From the NCBI GenBank assembly GCA_963817065.1, contig CAWFMO010000002.1, positions 186,001 through 250,000 of the forward strand: a DNA stretch of 64,000 bases, given 5' to 3'. This stretch comes from CAWFMO01 sp963817065. Lineage in GTDB: Bacteria > Actinomycetota > Thermoleophilia > Solirubrobacterales > 70-9. Made by a program: the position numbers and the translations under genes. Below the pieces are notes generated by a model. That model was not told the DNA's origin, did no database searches, and saw only the letters and a program-made list of their open reading frames with translations. How positions within the stretch are numbered: position 1 is the first letter of the stretch; every line of letters begins with the position of its first letter. This document shows positions 42,710-52,867 of the stretch, piece by piece.

Positions 42710-45700
42710 GTGCCCGCGAGCCGACGCCCGAGCAGCGGGGCGCGATCGACGCCCGTGATCGCGACGTCCTGCTCGCGGCCGGGGCCGGGACCGGGAAGAC
42801 GCGCGTGCTCGCCGACCGCTACTGCGCCGCGATCGGCGACCTGATCGAAGGCGGCGAGGACGACCCCGCCGCCGCGATCCTCGCCTTCACGTTCACCGAG
42901 CGCGCCGCGAGCGAGCTCCGCGAGCGGATCCGCTCGACGCTCGCCCACCGCGCTCGCGAAACGCTCGAGACCGGCGACGAGCCCGCCGCCGACCGCCTCG
43001 AGCGGGTACTGGTCACCCTCGAGGGCGCCCCGATCTCGACGATCCACGGCTTCTGCCGCCGGCTGCTCGCCGGCTATCCGACCCGGCTCGGCCTCGACCC
43101 GCGCTTCCGGGTCATCGACGACGCCGAGGCCCAGCGGCTCGCGAACCGCGGCTTCGACGCGGCGCTGTCCGAGTTCCTCGGCAAGGGCGACGCCGCTCGC
43201 GGGCGGTTGCTGGCCAGCTTCCAGATCCGCAGCCTGCGCGAGGCGGTGCCGGCGATCCACTCCGAGCTCCGAAGCCAGGGCCGCGATCCCGAGCTGCCGG
43301 AGGCACCGGAGCCCGACCCGGGAGCGGCGCTGGCGGCGATGCGCCTCGCCGCCGTCGCGGCCGCAAACGAATGCGCCCCCGCCGGCGGCCGCTACGCCGA
43401 GGATTACAAGGAGCGGATCGACGCGGCGGCGACGATCGCCGAGGACCCGCTGCCGGCGTCGGGCGAGGTCGCCGCGCTCTGGTTCAAGAGCACCGCCGAG
43501 GCGTTCTGCGGTCCGCTCGCGACCGCGTACCTCGAGGCCGTCGAGGGAGCGGCCAAGGCGCTCGCCGAGCACGAGTCGCGCGCCGACTACGAGAGCCTGC
43601 GGGCGCTGCTCGTCGCCTACTCGGAGGAGTACGCGCGACTCAAGGACGAGCGCTCGGCGCTCGACTTCGAGGACCTGCAGCTGGAGGCGGTGCGGCTGCT
43701 CGAGACCGATGGGGAGGTCCGCGAGCGCGAGCGCGAGCGCTTCCGCCACGTGATGGTCGACGAGTTCCAGGACACGAACCAGGTCCAGCTGCGGCTGATC
43801 GAGCTGCTCCGCGGCGAGGGCGCGAGCCTGTTCGCGGTCGGCGACGAGCTCCAGTCGATCTACGGCTTCCGGCACGCAGACGTCGAGGTCTTCCGCCGGA
43901 CCCGGAAGACGTTCGCGGCGGCGCCCGACGAGGAGGCCGAGGAGATGCGGCTGGGCGGCAGCTTCCGCTCGGCCCCCGGCGTCGTCGCGGCGATCAACGA
44001 GCTCGGCTCGCAACTGATGAAGGGCGCCTACGAGCCGCTGACGGTCGGGTTCGAGCCTGAGCCGGACGAGCTCGATCGCGCGCTCGAGGGCGAGCCCGAC
44101 GCCGAGCTGCTCGTCGTCCCGGCCGCGGCGCAGAAGGACGAGTGGTCGCAGCGCGCCGTCGAGCTAGGGCTGAACTACGAGGGCGACAACGCGCCGGCGC
44201 CGCACCGGGTCGCCGAGGCCCGGATGCTGGCGACGCGGCTCCGCGATCTCCACGACCGCGGCGTGCCGCAGCGGGCGATGGTCGTCCTGCTGCGGGCGCT
44301 GACCCCGGTGGCGGCGATCGAGGGCGAGCTGCGCCTCGCGGGCCTCGACCCCTACGTGGTCGGCGGCCGCGGCTACTGGCAGCAGCAGCAGGTCGAGGAT
44401 GTGCGGCGGATCCTCTCCGCGATCGCCAACCCGCTCGACGACCTCGGGCTGCTCGGCGCGCTCGCCTCCCCGGCCTGCGGCTGCTCGCCGGACGCGCTCT
44501 GGCTGCTCCGCAAGGCCGCGGGCCGCGGCCGCCTCTGGCCCGCGCTCGAGCGCGGGTTCTCGCCCGCGAGCGGCGGCGATCGGGCTGACGAGAGACAGCG
44601 AGGCGACCGAAGCCCTGGCCAGGATCCCGGCCGCCGACGCGGAGCTCCTGCGGGGCTTCTGCGACCGCTTCGCGGACCTGCGGCGGCTGGCGCCGCTGAT
44701 CGCGATCGAGAAGCTGCTCGAGGAGGCGGTCACGGTGCTCGGATACGACCTCGCGGTACTCGCGCGCCCCGACGGCGAGCGGCGGATGGCGAACGTCCGC
44801 AAGCTGATGCGGATGGCCCGCTCCTTCGAGGAGGCCGAGGGCCGCGACCTGCGCGGCTTCCTCGATCACCTCGACGACCGCGCGGCGGCCGCCGAGGGCG
44901 AGGCCGCGGTCGCCGCCGAGGGGCGCGAGGTCGTCCGGATCATGACCGTCCACGCCGCCAAGGGGCTCGAGTTCCCGGTCGTCGCCTTCGCCGACCTCGG
45001 CCGCCGGCTGCTCGACGGCGCCTTCCCGCCGGTGCTGCGGGTCGGGCGCTCCGAGCCGGGCGGCCTCGTCCTCGACGAGATCGAGGCCGAGGAGGAGGAA
45101 GCGGCCGCGGCGGCGCAGCGCGTCGGGGTCCGGATGGCGCGCCTCGGCGCCAAGCGGCGGCCGATCTACGACTACCAGCGGCTCCAGGACGAGGCCGACG
45201 AGGAGGGCGAGCGCGAGGGGCTGCGGCTCGCCCACGTCGCCGTCACCCGCGCCGCCCGCCACCTGATCCTCAGCGGCAGGGTGGTCCCCTCGGCGCTCAA
45301 GAAGGGCGACGTCAAGCACGGCACGCCGGTGCTCGAACGGCTGCTCGGCGCGTGGGGGATCGAGCTCCCCGCCGCCGACGACGAGGAGCCCGATACCGAG
45401 GGCGGGATCGACGAGAGCGAGATCGAGATTGCGGCGCCCGAGCCGCGGCCGGGGCTCGAAGCCGAGCCCTTTGAGCCGGCGAGGCTCGCGATCCGGATCG
45501 CGCGCCCCGGCCCGGCGTGGGCAGCGGCCGTGCGCCGCGAGGTCCCGGTCCCGCCGGGCCCGGCCGAGCGCGCGATCGAGACCCCGCTGCTGGGAGCGAT
45601 CGAGAGCGAGCCTCCCGCGGCCGCCCCTGCGCACCTCTCCTACACCGCGATCTCCGAGTACGAGCGCTGCGGGCTGCGCTTCTACCTCGAGCGCGTCCTC

Positions 45701-46432
45701 GGTCTCCCCCGCGACGACCTCTTCCCGGGCTCGGGCGCCTCGGAGGGCGCGGTCCAGCTCGGCAACGCGGTCCACGAGCTGCTCGAGCGCAGCGGCGGCG
45801 CCGGCTGGGCGGCGCCCGACCCCGAGCGGGTCGTCGAGGCGCTGCGCCGCAACGGCTGCGGTGCGGGCCCGCCCCAGGTCGAGGAGATCGGAGCGCTGCT
45901 CGGCGCCTGGCTCGAGGGGCCGACGCTCGCCGCGCTGCGGGGCGAGGAAGCGGCGGTCCGGCCCGAGCTCCCGTTCGGGCTCGCCGTCGGCGGCACGGTC
46001 GTCCGCGGCGCGATCGACCTGATCGCCGAGCGCTCCGGAAAGCCGCCGCTGGTCGTCGACTACAAGACCAACCGGCTCGACGCGACGACCCCGGAGCAGA
46101 TCGTCGCCTCCGAGTACGAGCCCCAGCGCGACATCTACGCGCTCGCCGCCGCCGCTGGCACCGGCGCCGAGACGGTCGAGACCGCCTACGCGTTCCTGCG
46201 CTCCGACGAGCCGCCCGTCACCAAGGCCTACGACGGGGCCGAGCTCGAGCGGGCGCGCGAGCGGATCGAGTCTCTCGTCGCCCGGGTCCGCGGCGGCGAG
46301 TTCCACGCGACCGAGCCCGGCGAGCGCGTCTGCACCGCCTGCCCCGGGCGGCTGCGGCTCTGCCCGCGCTGGAAGCGCGACGACGACGGCGAGCTCGTGC
46401 CGGCGCCGGGAGACGATGCCCGCACGGCCTGA
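42706..46432 (+). pseudogene. addA: AddA-like UvrD-family helicase-nuclease, one frameshift
   Basis: Restored length about 1241 aa. Walker A AAGAGTGKTRVLADRY near residue 25, Walker B VDEFQDTNQVQ, VHAAKGLEFPVV and VTRAARHLIL helicase motifs, then a C-terminal RecB-type nuclease (GAIDLIAERSGK, VVDYKTNRLD). GTG start inside the addB stop. The frame is lost at about 44570-44575, where CGGCGG appears to hold one extra G (expected PASAAIGLTRDSEATE). Because the gene is normally important and otherwise perfect, a sequence error is likely. Confidence 0.85.
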
Positions 46433-47018
46433 GCCGCAGGGGGTCGGCGTCTTCGGCTACGGCTCGCTGGTCTCGGCGAGCAGCCTCGCGAAGACGATCG
46501 GCCGCCCGGTCGAGCTCGCGCCCGCCGAGCTCGCCGGCTGGCGGCGGCGCTGGTCGCTCTGCCGCGACAACCTGCGGTCGGAGAAGACCTTCGCGCTGCC
46601 CGGCGGCGACCTCCCCCCCTTCATCCTCGGCCTCAACCTCGAGCCCGGCGAGGACCCCGCCGGCCCGGTCAACGGCGCGGTCTTCGAGCTCAGCCCCGGC
46701 GAGCTCGAGCGGCTCGACCTGCGCGAGCTCCGCTACGACCGCGTCGACGTCAGCGACTCGATCACGCCCGCGGACGGCGCCTCGACACCCGCGAGCGTCG
46801 CCACCTACACCGCCAAACCCGAGCACTTCGCCGCCGAGCCGCCCCCCGGGGCGATCATCCTGCCGAGGTACGCCGGCGTCGTCGAGCACGCCTTCGAGCT
46901 CCTCGGCCCCGGTGAGCTCGATCGCTTCACCGCCACCACCGGCCCCCACCCGGTCGAGATCGTCGAGGCCGAGCTGGTCAAAGACCGGATCCCGCCCGGC
47001 AACCCGCGCGGCTGGTAG
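46416..47018 (+). CDS. Gamma-glutamylcyclotransferase-like protein
   Basis: 200-aa protein of the GGCT/AIG2 fold. The phosphate-like binding loop FGYGSLV is at 13-19, and the product side has the usual GAVFELSPGELERLDLRE. Such enzymes cyclise gamma-glutamyl peptides to 5-oxoproline, but many relatives have other amine substrates. The start overlaps the end of addA by 17 bases. Its stop directly abuts the stop of the convergent transglycosylase gene (TAGCTA). Confidence 0.8.
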   Translation: MPARPEPQGVGVFGYGSLVSASSLAKTIGRPVELAPAELAGWRRRWSLCRDNLRSEKTFALPGGDLPPFILGLNLEPGEDPAGPVNGAVFELSPGELERLDLRELRYDRVDVSDSITPADGASTPASVATYTAKPEHFAAEPPPGAIILPRYAGVVEHAFELLGPGELDRFTATTGPHPVEIVEAELVKDRIPPGNPRGW

Positions 47019-47807
47019 CTAACCGCCCCAGCAGTAGAGGAAGTAGATCGCCTCGGCGTCGCGGCGGATGACCCTCACGTAGCGGGAGACGGCGTCGACG
47101 TAGAGGCGCGAGGGGTTGTAGGCGTGCAGGGCGCTGGCATAGCTGCGGGGCGCGCCGCCCGAGCGCAAAAGCCGGGCGGCGGCGTGGATCGCGTCGCGGG
47201 GGTCATGGATGTCGCCGCCGCGGCCGTGGATCCTCCAGGTGGAGGGGATGAACTGCATCGGGCCCTTGGCGCCCGCGACGCTGTCGGACTTGATCCGCCC
47301 GAAGACCGTCTCGACGAGGTTGATCCCCGCCAGGTAGCGCCACTCGAGTCCATGGCGGGCGCCGGCGCCGCGATAGTGGCCGAGGAGCGAGGCGAGCGGC
47401 TCGGGCTCCCCGGTCGGCAGCGCCCGGTGCGGGGCGCCGGCGAGCTTGCGCAGGCTGCGCGAGGCGGCCGTGAACTGGCGCAGCTCGAACGCCTGCAGCG
47501 GCGGGAGCAGCGCGATCGTCGCCGCCGCCGCCCCCGGCTGCGAGGCGAGCCGGCGAGCGGTCAGCTGCAGGTAGCGCGCGCTGGTCAGGAGCTCGGGTGG
47601 CGGCGGGGCGGTCGGTGGATCGCCGGTCGCGCGCCAGCCGGCGATCGCGGTCCGCATCGCGGCGTTGTTGGCGATCAGTGCATCGGCGAGCGCCTGAGCC
47701 CCTGTGGTCTGCGCCGGTCGCGCCTCGCGCTGCGCCGCGGCCGGTGCAACCGCCGCGAGCACGGCGCAGACCGCCAGCGCGACGGCGAGTGTCGGGTGGC
47801 GGCGAAT
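47019..47807 (-). CDS. Secreted lytic transglycosylase (SLT fold), apparent ATT start
   Basis: Exported murein hydrolase. The SLT domain is clear: catalytic Glu in INLVETVFGRIKSDSVAGAK and GPMQFIPSTWRIHG, then DPRDAIHAAARLLR and SALHAYNPSRLY. The first standard start, GTG at 47762, cuts into the signal peptide. Reading from ATT at 47807, four bases after the upstream stop codon (TGA-gcgg-ATT), gives RRHPTLAVALAVCAVLAAVA, a normal signal. No Shine-Dalgarno; translational coupling would be needed. Confidence 0.82.
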   Translation of the reverse strand: MRRHPTLAVALAVCAVLAAVAPAAAQREARPAQTTGAQALADALIANNAAMRTAIAGWRATGDPPTAPPPPELLTSARYLQLTARRLASQPGAAAATIALLPPLQAFELRQFTAASRSLRKLAGAPHRALPTGEPEPLASLLGHYRGAGARHGLEWRYLAGINLVETVFGRIKSDSVAGAKGPMQFIPSTWRIHGRGGDIHDPRDAIHAAARLLRSGGAPRSYASALHAYNPSRLYVDAVSRYVRVIRRDAEAIYFLYCWGG

Positions 47808-47811
47808 CCGC

Positions 47812-49011
47812 TCAGCGCCGCTTCGAGGGCGGCGGGATCTCGTTCGCGACCGGCGCCAGCGAGGCCGAGGCCGGAGCGCCGGGACTCCCGCCGAGCGCCG
47901 AGCGCCCGGCGCTCGCCGCGTTGGCCCACTCGACGTAGACCGGGACGACGGTCAGCAGCGCCTGCCAGGTCGGGCCGTCGATCGAGCCGGTCGCGGGCAG
48001 CCCGCGGGTGGTCTGGAAGGCGGCGACGTTGCCGGCGGTCCGCGGCCCGTAGACGCCGCCGACCGGGGCGTCGAGCCCGAGCCCCGCGCCCGCGAGGTGC
48101 TGCTGGGCCCAGATCACGAGGTCGCCCTTCGAGCCCGTGGTCAGGGTCGGGTAGACGACCGGCAGCCGGGCGCCGGGGCGGACGCCGCGGCGGACGGCCT
48201 TCCACTCCCTGCCCGCGGTCTCCTGCCAGCTCCACCAGCTCACCCCGCCGCCGCCGTTGGTCAGCGCGAGGCGCCGGAACTTGACGATCTGCTTCGGCTT
48301 CGGGTTCTGGTAGGTCTGCCCGAGCGGCAGGATCGGGCGGTTGTAGGGCCGGTTGTAGGTCAGCGTCGTGTTGAAGACCTCCTTGACCGAGGTCCCGATC
48401 GCCTTCCAGTACATCTGCGGCGCGTTGTACTGCGCCATACCGGGGCCGAGGAAGACCGAGTAGGGGAAAGCCGGGTGGTAGTGGACGTAGGGGAAGGCGG
48501 CGAGCGCGAGCGGGTAGTCGGGGCCGATCTGGGCCCGCAGCGCGCGCATGTAGGTGTCCGCGGAGGCGTACTTGCCCTCGTAGTGGCCCTCGGCGTCGAT
48601 CAGCAGGCAGTCGGCGCCCTTGGCGACCGCCTGGGCGCCGAGGTTGGCCTCGGCGACGGGGACGTCGCCGTAGACGAACTGCCACGCGCAGACGCGCAGC
48701 CCCCTCGAATGCAGGGCCTGGACCAGGCCGGGGCTGAACTGGGACCAGGGCTTGCCGGCGTCGGAGCTCTTGATGTACACGGTGCTGATCCGGTTGCGGC
48801 GCGCGGTGGCCGCGATCCGGTTCAGGTTGCCGCCCTGCGAGCGGCTCACGTACCAGATCCACATCCCGTTGCCGGAGAGCGGGTTGTCCGCCGCGACCGC
48901 GGTCGGCCCCTGGGCGCTCGCGCTCCCAGGGGAGGCCGGGCCCGCCCCGATGGCGAGGAACAGGGCCGTGCAGGCCGCGAGCAGGGAAACGGTGCGGAAG
49001 TGCATCCACAT
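47812..49011 (-). CDS. Secreted TIM-barrel-like protein with peptidoglycan-binding domain
   Basis: About 399 aa. Signal peptide (MHFRTVSLLAACTALFLAIG), a barrel-like domain with GMWIWYVSRSQGGNLNRIAA, STVYIKSSDAG, ADCLLIDAEGHYEG and AQYNAPQMYWKAIG that resembles glycosidase-like lysozyme barrels, then a PG_binding_1 domain (LVIWAQQHLAGAGLGLDAPV, then GGVYGPRTAGNVAAFQTTRG). It precedes the transglycosylase in one transcript, so a cell-wall role is likely. The start is ATG at 49011; an ATG at 49005 and a TTG at 49026 are alternatives. Confidence 0.78.
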   Translation of the reverse strand: MWMHFRTVSLLAACTALFLAIGAGPASPGSASAQGPTAVAADNPLSGNGMWIWYVSRSQGGNLNRIAATARRNRISTVYIKSSDAGKPWSQFSPGLVQALHSRGLRVCAWQFVYGDVPVAEANLGAQAVAKGADCLLIDAEGHYEGKYASADTYMRALRAQIGPDYPLALAAFPYVHYHPAFPYSVFLGPGMAQYNAPQMYWKAIGTSVKEVFNTTLTYNRPYNRPILPLGQTYQNPKPKQIVKFRRLALTNGGGGVSWWSWQETAGREWKAVRRGVRPGARLPVVYPTLTTGSKGDLVIWAQQHLAGAGLGLDAPVGGVYGPRTAGNVAAFQTTRGLPATGSIDGPTWQALLTVVPVYVEWANAASAGRSALGGSPGAPASASLAPVANEIPPPSKRR

Positions 49012-49095
49012 AGGCAACAGAGTCAAGGGGTCAAGGTTTCGCCGCGCGGGCCCAGATGCCCGCCTGCACTCTCCCCTGCAAGCGTGTTTGCGCGC

Positions 49096-49449
49096 TCAGC
49101 CGGCCGCGTGCCAGCGCCGGGCCCAGCTGCGGAGCTCGGTGATCGCGGGCTCGAGCGCCTCGCCCTTGCGGGTCAGCGCGTAGCTCACGTGGACCGGCGT
49201 ACCGTCCTCGACCGAGCGCGAGACCAGGCCCTCGCTCTCGAGCTCCTTGAGCCGCTGCGAGAGCAGCCGGTCGGAGAGGCCGGGGACCGCCGCGGCGAGC
49301 TCCGCGAAACGCATCGGCCCCGGGGTCAGCGCGGCGACGATCGCCCCCGACCAGCGCCTGCCGATCAGCTCGATCGCGGCGTGAAAGCTGGGGCAGACGC
49401 GCTCCTCGGCGCCGACCGCTTGCACGCCTCGTGCCTGGCTCGAATTCAC
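49096..49449 (-). CDS. HxlR family transcriptional regulator
   Basis: 117-aa winged-helix regulator. VCPSFHAAIELIGRRWSGAI carries the family cysteine C19, and GPMRFAELAAAVPGLSDRLL with SQRLKELESEGLVSRS forms the DNA-binding part. HxlR proteins answer to redox or small electrophiles through that cysteine. GTG start at 49449. No obvious neighbour target; the PBP gene is divergent. Confidence 0.92.
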   Translation of the reverse strand: MNSSQARGVQAVGAEERVCPSFHAAIELIGRRWSGAIVAALTPGPMRFAELAAAVPGLSDRLLSQRLKELESEGLVSRSVEDGTPVHVSYALTRKGEALEPAITELRSWARRWHAAG

Positions 49450-49548
49450 ATGACAAGCTTACTGGAGGTAAGTGACCGGCTTTTGGGGATCGGTGCCCGT
49501 GCCCCGAAACGTGCGCGATCCGGGCGCTCCGCAGGCAATAATCCGGGC

Positions 49549-51381
49549 GTGAACGAGACCGCGACCACGGAAGCGCAGAAGCCGGCGGGGCGGCCGCGGA
49601 GCAAGCGCGAGATCGAGCGGGCCCGGCGGCGGCGCAACAGGCTGCTGCCGCTGATCGTCCTCGCCCTGGCGTCGTTCGTCGCCGGGATCGTGATCGCGGC
49701 AGGATCGCCCGACAAGGAGGCCGCCGAGCGCTTCGTCAAGGCCTGGGCGAAGCAGGACTTCGCGGGGATGCACACCGAGCTCACGAGCGAGTCGGCGGCC
49801 GAGCACCCGCTCGAGAACCTCCAGAGCGCCTACCTGGCGGCCCAGTCGACCGCGACCGCGACCGCGATCGACCCCGGCGACATCAGCGGCCCGGCGAGCG
49901 CCGGCGGCGTCGACGTCGTGACCGCCGACGTCGCCGTGCGGACCAAGCTCTTCGGCGTCGTCGACGGAGAGATCCAGTTCCCGGTCTCCGACGGGAAGAT
50001 CACCTGGTCCCCCCACCTCACCTTCCCCGGCCTCGCCGCTGACGAGCGCGTCGGGCGCCACCTCGAGGTCGGCGAGCGGGCGCCGATCCTGGCCCGCGAC
50101 GGAACGCCGCTCGCCGAGGGACAGGGCGCCGAGCGCAGCTCGCCGCTCGGCACCGACGCGCTCGACGTCACCGGCGAGATCGGCAACCCCGATCCCGAGC
50201 TCGAGGCCGAGCTCCGCGCCGACGGCTACCCCTCCGACATCTCGGTCGGGATCAGCGGCCTCGAGCTCGCCTTCAACCCCCAGCTCACCGGCCAGCCCGG
50301 GGGCGAGTTGCTCGCGGTCAAGGGAGAGGGCGGCGACGTCGCCGCCGCCTCCGCCGGGCGAACGCTGGCGACCGCCGAGGCGACCGCGGGCGAGCCGGTC
50401 AAGACGACGATCGACCCCGAGATCCAGGAGGCGGCCGTCGCCGCGGTCACGGGGCGGATCGGCGGCTCCGCGGTGCTCGACGCGCGCAGCGGCGCCGTGC
50501 GCGGGCTGGCCGGGGCGGCCTACTCCCAGCCGGCCCCTCCCGGGTCGACGTTCAAGATCATCACCACGGTCGCGGCGCTCGAGCTCGACGCGGTCAAGCT
50601 CAGCGATGAGTTCGACCACGTCAGCAGCACCAACGTCGGCGGGCGCGAGCTCGAGAACTCGAACGGCGAGATCTGCGGCGGCAACTTCGTCGAGTCGTTC
50701 GCGCACTCGTGCAACACGGTCTTCGCGCCGCTCGGGATCGAGGTCGGGGCGAAGAAGCTGGTCGATACCGCCGAGCTCTTCGGGTTCAACCAGCAGCCGG
50801 AGCTCTTCAACGACCAGGCGACCGAGGCGATCGATCCGCCGCAGTCAGAGATCCCGACCGAGATCCCCACCGACCTCGACGTCGGGGTCAGCGCGATCGG
50901 CCAGGGAAGGGTGCTCGCGACGCCGCTCGAGCTCGCCTCGATGGCGCAGACGATCGCCGCCGACGGGGTGCGCTCGCCGACGCCGATCGTCTCCGATCCA
51001 GAGCTCGGCCCGGACGCGAAGCCGGTCAAGGTGACGACGCCCGAGGTCGCGGGGACGGTCCGCAACCTGATGGTCGAGGTCGTCAACTCGGGCACCGGCA
51101 CGCTCGCCGACATGGGGCGGATCCAGGTCGCCGGCAAGACCGGGACCGCCGAGCTCGGGCCGAAGCCCGACTCCGAGCAGCCCGAGGAGGTCAAGAACCC
51201 GGAGCCGGGCGAGGAGCCGCCGAAACCCGAGCAGATCCTCGACGCCTGGTTCGCGGCCTTCGCGCCGGCCGAGAAGCCGAAGCTCGCCGTCGCGGTCTTC
51301 TTCGCCGACTCCGACGGCGACGGCGGCCAGGTCGCGGCGCCCGCGGCGCGCGGGATCTTCGAAGCCGCTCTGGGTGGCTGA
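49549..51381 (+). CDS. Class B penicillin-binding protein (transpeptidase)
   Basis: 610-aa membrane-anchored peptidoglycan cross-linking enzyme. A basic N-terminus and one membrane helix (about 26-48) precede an NTF2-like/MecA-N domain, a dimerisation region and the transpeptidase with S333 in GSTFK, S387-C-N389 and K530 in AGKTGTAE. The arrangement is like PbpA/PBP3-type proteins in actinobacteria. GTG start at 49549, without a clear ribosome site. A short acidic insert (SEQPEEVKNPEPGEEPPKPE) lies after the KTG motif. Confidence 0.92.
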   Translation: MNETATTEAQKPAGRPRSKREIERARRRRNRLLPLIVLALASFVAGIVIAAGSPDKEAAERFVKAWAKQDFAGMHTELTSESAAEHPLENLQSAYLAAQSTATATAIDPGDISGPASAGGVDVVTADVAVRTKLFGVVDGEIQFPVSDGKITWSPHLTFPGLAADERVGRHLEVGERAPILARDGTPLAEGQGAERSSPLGTDALDVTGEIGNPDPELEAELRADGYPSDISVGISGLELAFNPQLTGQPGGELLAVKGEGGDVAAASAGRTLATAEATAGEPVKTTIDPEIQEAAVAAVTGRIGGSAVLDARSGAVRGLAGAAYSQPAPPGSTFKIITTVAALELDAVKLSDEFDHVSSTNVGGRELENSNGEICGGNFVESFAHSCNTVFAPLGIEVGAKKLVDTAELFGFNQQPELFNDQATEAIDPPQSEIPTEIPTDLDVGVSAIGQGRVLATPLELASMAQTIAADGVRSPTPIVSDPELGPDAKPVKVTTPEVAGTVRNLMVEVVNSGTGTLADMGRIQVAGKTGTAELGPKPDSEQPEEVKNPEPGEEPPKPEQILDAWFAAFAPAEKPKLAVAVFFADSDGDGGQVAAPAARGIFEAALGG

Positions 51382-51387
51382 GAGCCG

Positions 51388-51711
51388 CTAGCTCCGGCTT
51401 CGCGCCTGCACGGGGTAGCCGAAGGCGACCCCGACGATCACGAGCGCGCCGCCGGCGGCGGCGATCAGGCCGCCGAGCGTCTCGAAGACGAGCGCGATCA
51501 CGAGCCCCGCGATCGCCAGCATCGCTCCGATCGAGAGCAGCCGCCACCAGGGGACGGGGCCGGACGGGGCGTCCGGGGCCGGAGCGGTGAACACCGTCCC
51601 GAGCACGATCGCCGCCAGCGCGGCGAGCTTGGCGATCGTTCCCGGAAACGCGAGCAGCACGACCACGGCGCCCGCGGCCGCGAGCAGCAGCGCACCCTGT
51701 CTAGAGGTCAA
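51388..51711 (-). CDS. Small four-helix membrane protein
   Basis: 107-aa protein with four hydrophobic segments (residues 6-23, 25-42, 57-77, 80-100), very Ala/Leu/Val-rich. The TTG start lies within the end of the lipoprotein gene (11-nt overlap). It is convergent with the PBP gene, six bases apart. Family unknown. Confidence 0.65.
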   Translation of the reverse strand: MTSRQGALLLAAAGAVVVLLAFPGTIAKLAALAAIVLGTVFTAPAPDAPSGPVPWWRLLSIGAMLAIAGLVIALVFETLGGLIAAAGGALVIVGVAFGYPVQARSRS

Positions 51712-52243
51712 GCTCCACGAGCGCGTCGCCCTCCTCGGTCTTGATGCTCATCTCCAGGGGGCGGCTCTCGGACACGGCTTCGGCCATCAGGAAGAGGATC
51801 ATCGAGCCCTGGATCGGGCCGTAGGCAGCGGTCGAGTCCGGATCCGGAACCTGGCTGTCGCCCTCGATCACCTCGCCGTAGGGGAACTCGTATAAGCCCT
51901 CGCTCTCGATCGGCTCGTAGTGGGCACCGGTGGTGTCGCTGACCTCGAACGCGTCCTCGTCGGGGAGCGTGAACTCCTCGCTGCTCAGGTTGTCGATCAG
52001 CAGGAAGGCGGCGAAGTAGCTCTGCCCGATCGGCGGCGGCGGCTGGCCCTCGAGGTACTCGGCGTCCTCGGTGTCCTTGGGGTTCAGGTTGCGGAAGTAG
52101 AGGACGTTGTAGCGCAGCTCTCCGAGCTCGAAGATCTCGCCTTCGACCAACTCATCGTGCGAGCTCTTGCCGCCGCACCCGGTCGAGGCGACCAGCCCCA
52201 CCGCAAGCGCGACCGCGAGCGCGTATCTCAGCGACCTGCTCAT
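51701..52243 (-). CDS. Lipoprotein of unknown function
   Basis: 180-aa exported protein, lipobox ASTGC with C23, then GGKSSHDELVEGEIFELGEL, RYNVLYFRNLNPKDTEDAEY and a beta-rich domain (YFAAFLLIDNLSSEEFTLPD) like DUF4352-type extracellular Ig-like domains. The start is ATG at 52243; the frame extends upstream without a signal-like sequence. Function unknown. Confidence 0.75.
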   Translation of the reverse strand: MSRSLRYALAVALAVGLVASTGCGGKSSHDELVEGEIFELGELRYNVLYFRNLNPKDTEDAEYLEGQPPPPIGQSYFAAFLLIDNLSSEEFTLPDEDAFEVSDTTGAHYEPIESEGLYEFPYGEVIEGDSQVPDPDSTAAYGPIQGSMILFLMAEAVSESRPLEMSIKTEEGDALVELDL

Positions 52244-52268
52244 CGACGGCGTGAGTCTATCCGCGCGC

Positions 52269-52778
52269 TCAACCGGCAAGCGTCGCGACGCGATCGCCAC
52301 CCGCGACCTCGACCCGGCGCACGGGTTCGTCGCCCTCGATCACGCCCGCCAGCCTGCGCAACGCGGTGCGCCAGCGGCGCCGGTACCAGCGCCCCGCGCC
52401 GAGCAGCTCGCGGATCCGGTCGATCGGAAGCGAGGGCTCGGTCCAGAAGGTGACGCGCACGTTGGTCACCCCGGCGCCCTCGGTCAGCTCCCAGGCGGTG
52501 AAGACCGGCACCCGACTGTTGCGCCCGCACCGGCCGCGCTCGGTGATCAGGTGCGGTTGCTCGGCCTCGGAGATCACGGTCTCGACCCACGTCTCGGGCC
52601 CGGGCGGGTCGATCCGGTAGCGCGCCGCGGCCCCCTCCCCGCTGGCCTCGACGCGGGCGATCCGGTAGTCGTGCATGAAGTGGTCGCAGAAAGAAGGCCG
52701 CGCCGAGAGGTCGGCGATCAGCTCGAAGACGCGCTCGCGCGACGCGTCGATCGCTGTCTCTGCGGAGACCGGTCCCAC
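52269..52778 (-). CDS. SRPBCC (START-like) family protein
   Basis: 169-aa protein of the polyketide-cyclase/START fold: SAETAIDASRERVFELIADL at the start and NVRVTFWTEPSLPIDRIREL near the end, the usual long C-terminal helix. Such proteins bind hydrophobic ligands; the ligand is not evident. GTG start, 137 bp from the divergent FHA gene. Confidence 0.8.
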   Translation of the reverse strand: MGPVSAETAIDASRERVFELIADLSARPSFCDHFMHDYRIARVEASGEGAAARYRIDPPGPETWVETVISEAEQPHLITERGRCGRNSRVPVFTAWELTEGAGVTNVRVTFWTEPSLPIDRIRELLGAGRWYRRRWRTALRRLAGVIEGDEPVRRVEVAGGDRVATLAG

Positions 52779-52867
52779 GCCGCGAGTCTATCTGCCGCCC
52801 GCTCGCGGCCCGAACCGCAGCCCACCTCGCAAAACCTCCAGTTTGCGGGGTAATCCCGGTCACCCGC

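Noticed and set aside
44558..44585. Programmed ribosomal frameshift in addA
   Set aside because: No slippery heptamer or downstream structure is seen, and a one-base G insertion explains it.
39418..45474. A single reading frame of about 2000 codons on the plus strand
   Set aside because: It is open because of high GC. Only its part after 42706 is real (addA); the first half is an Arg/Ala-rich shadow of addB.
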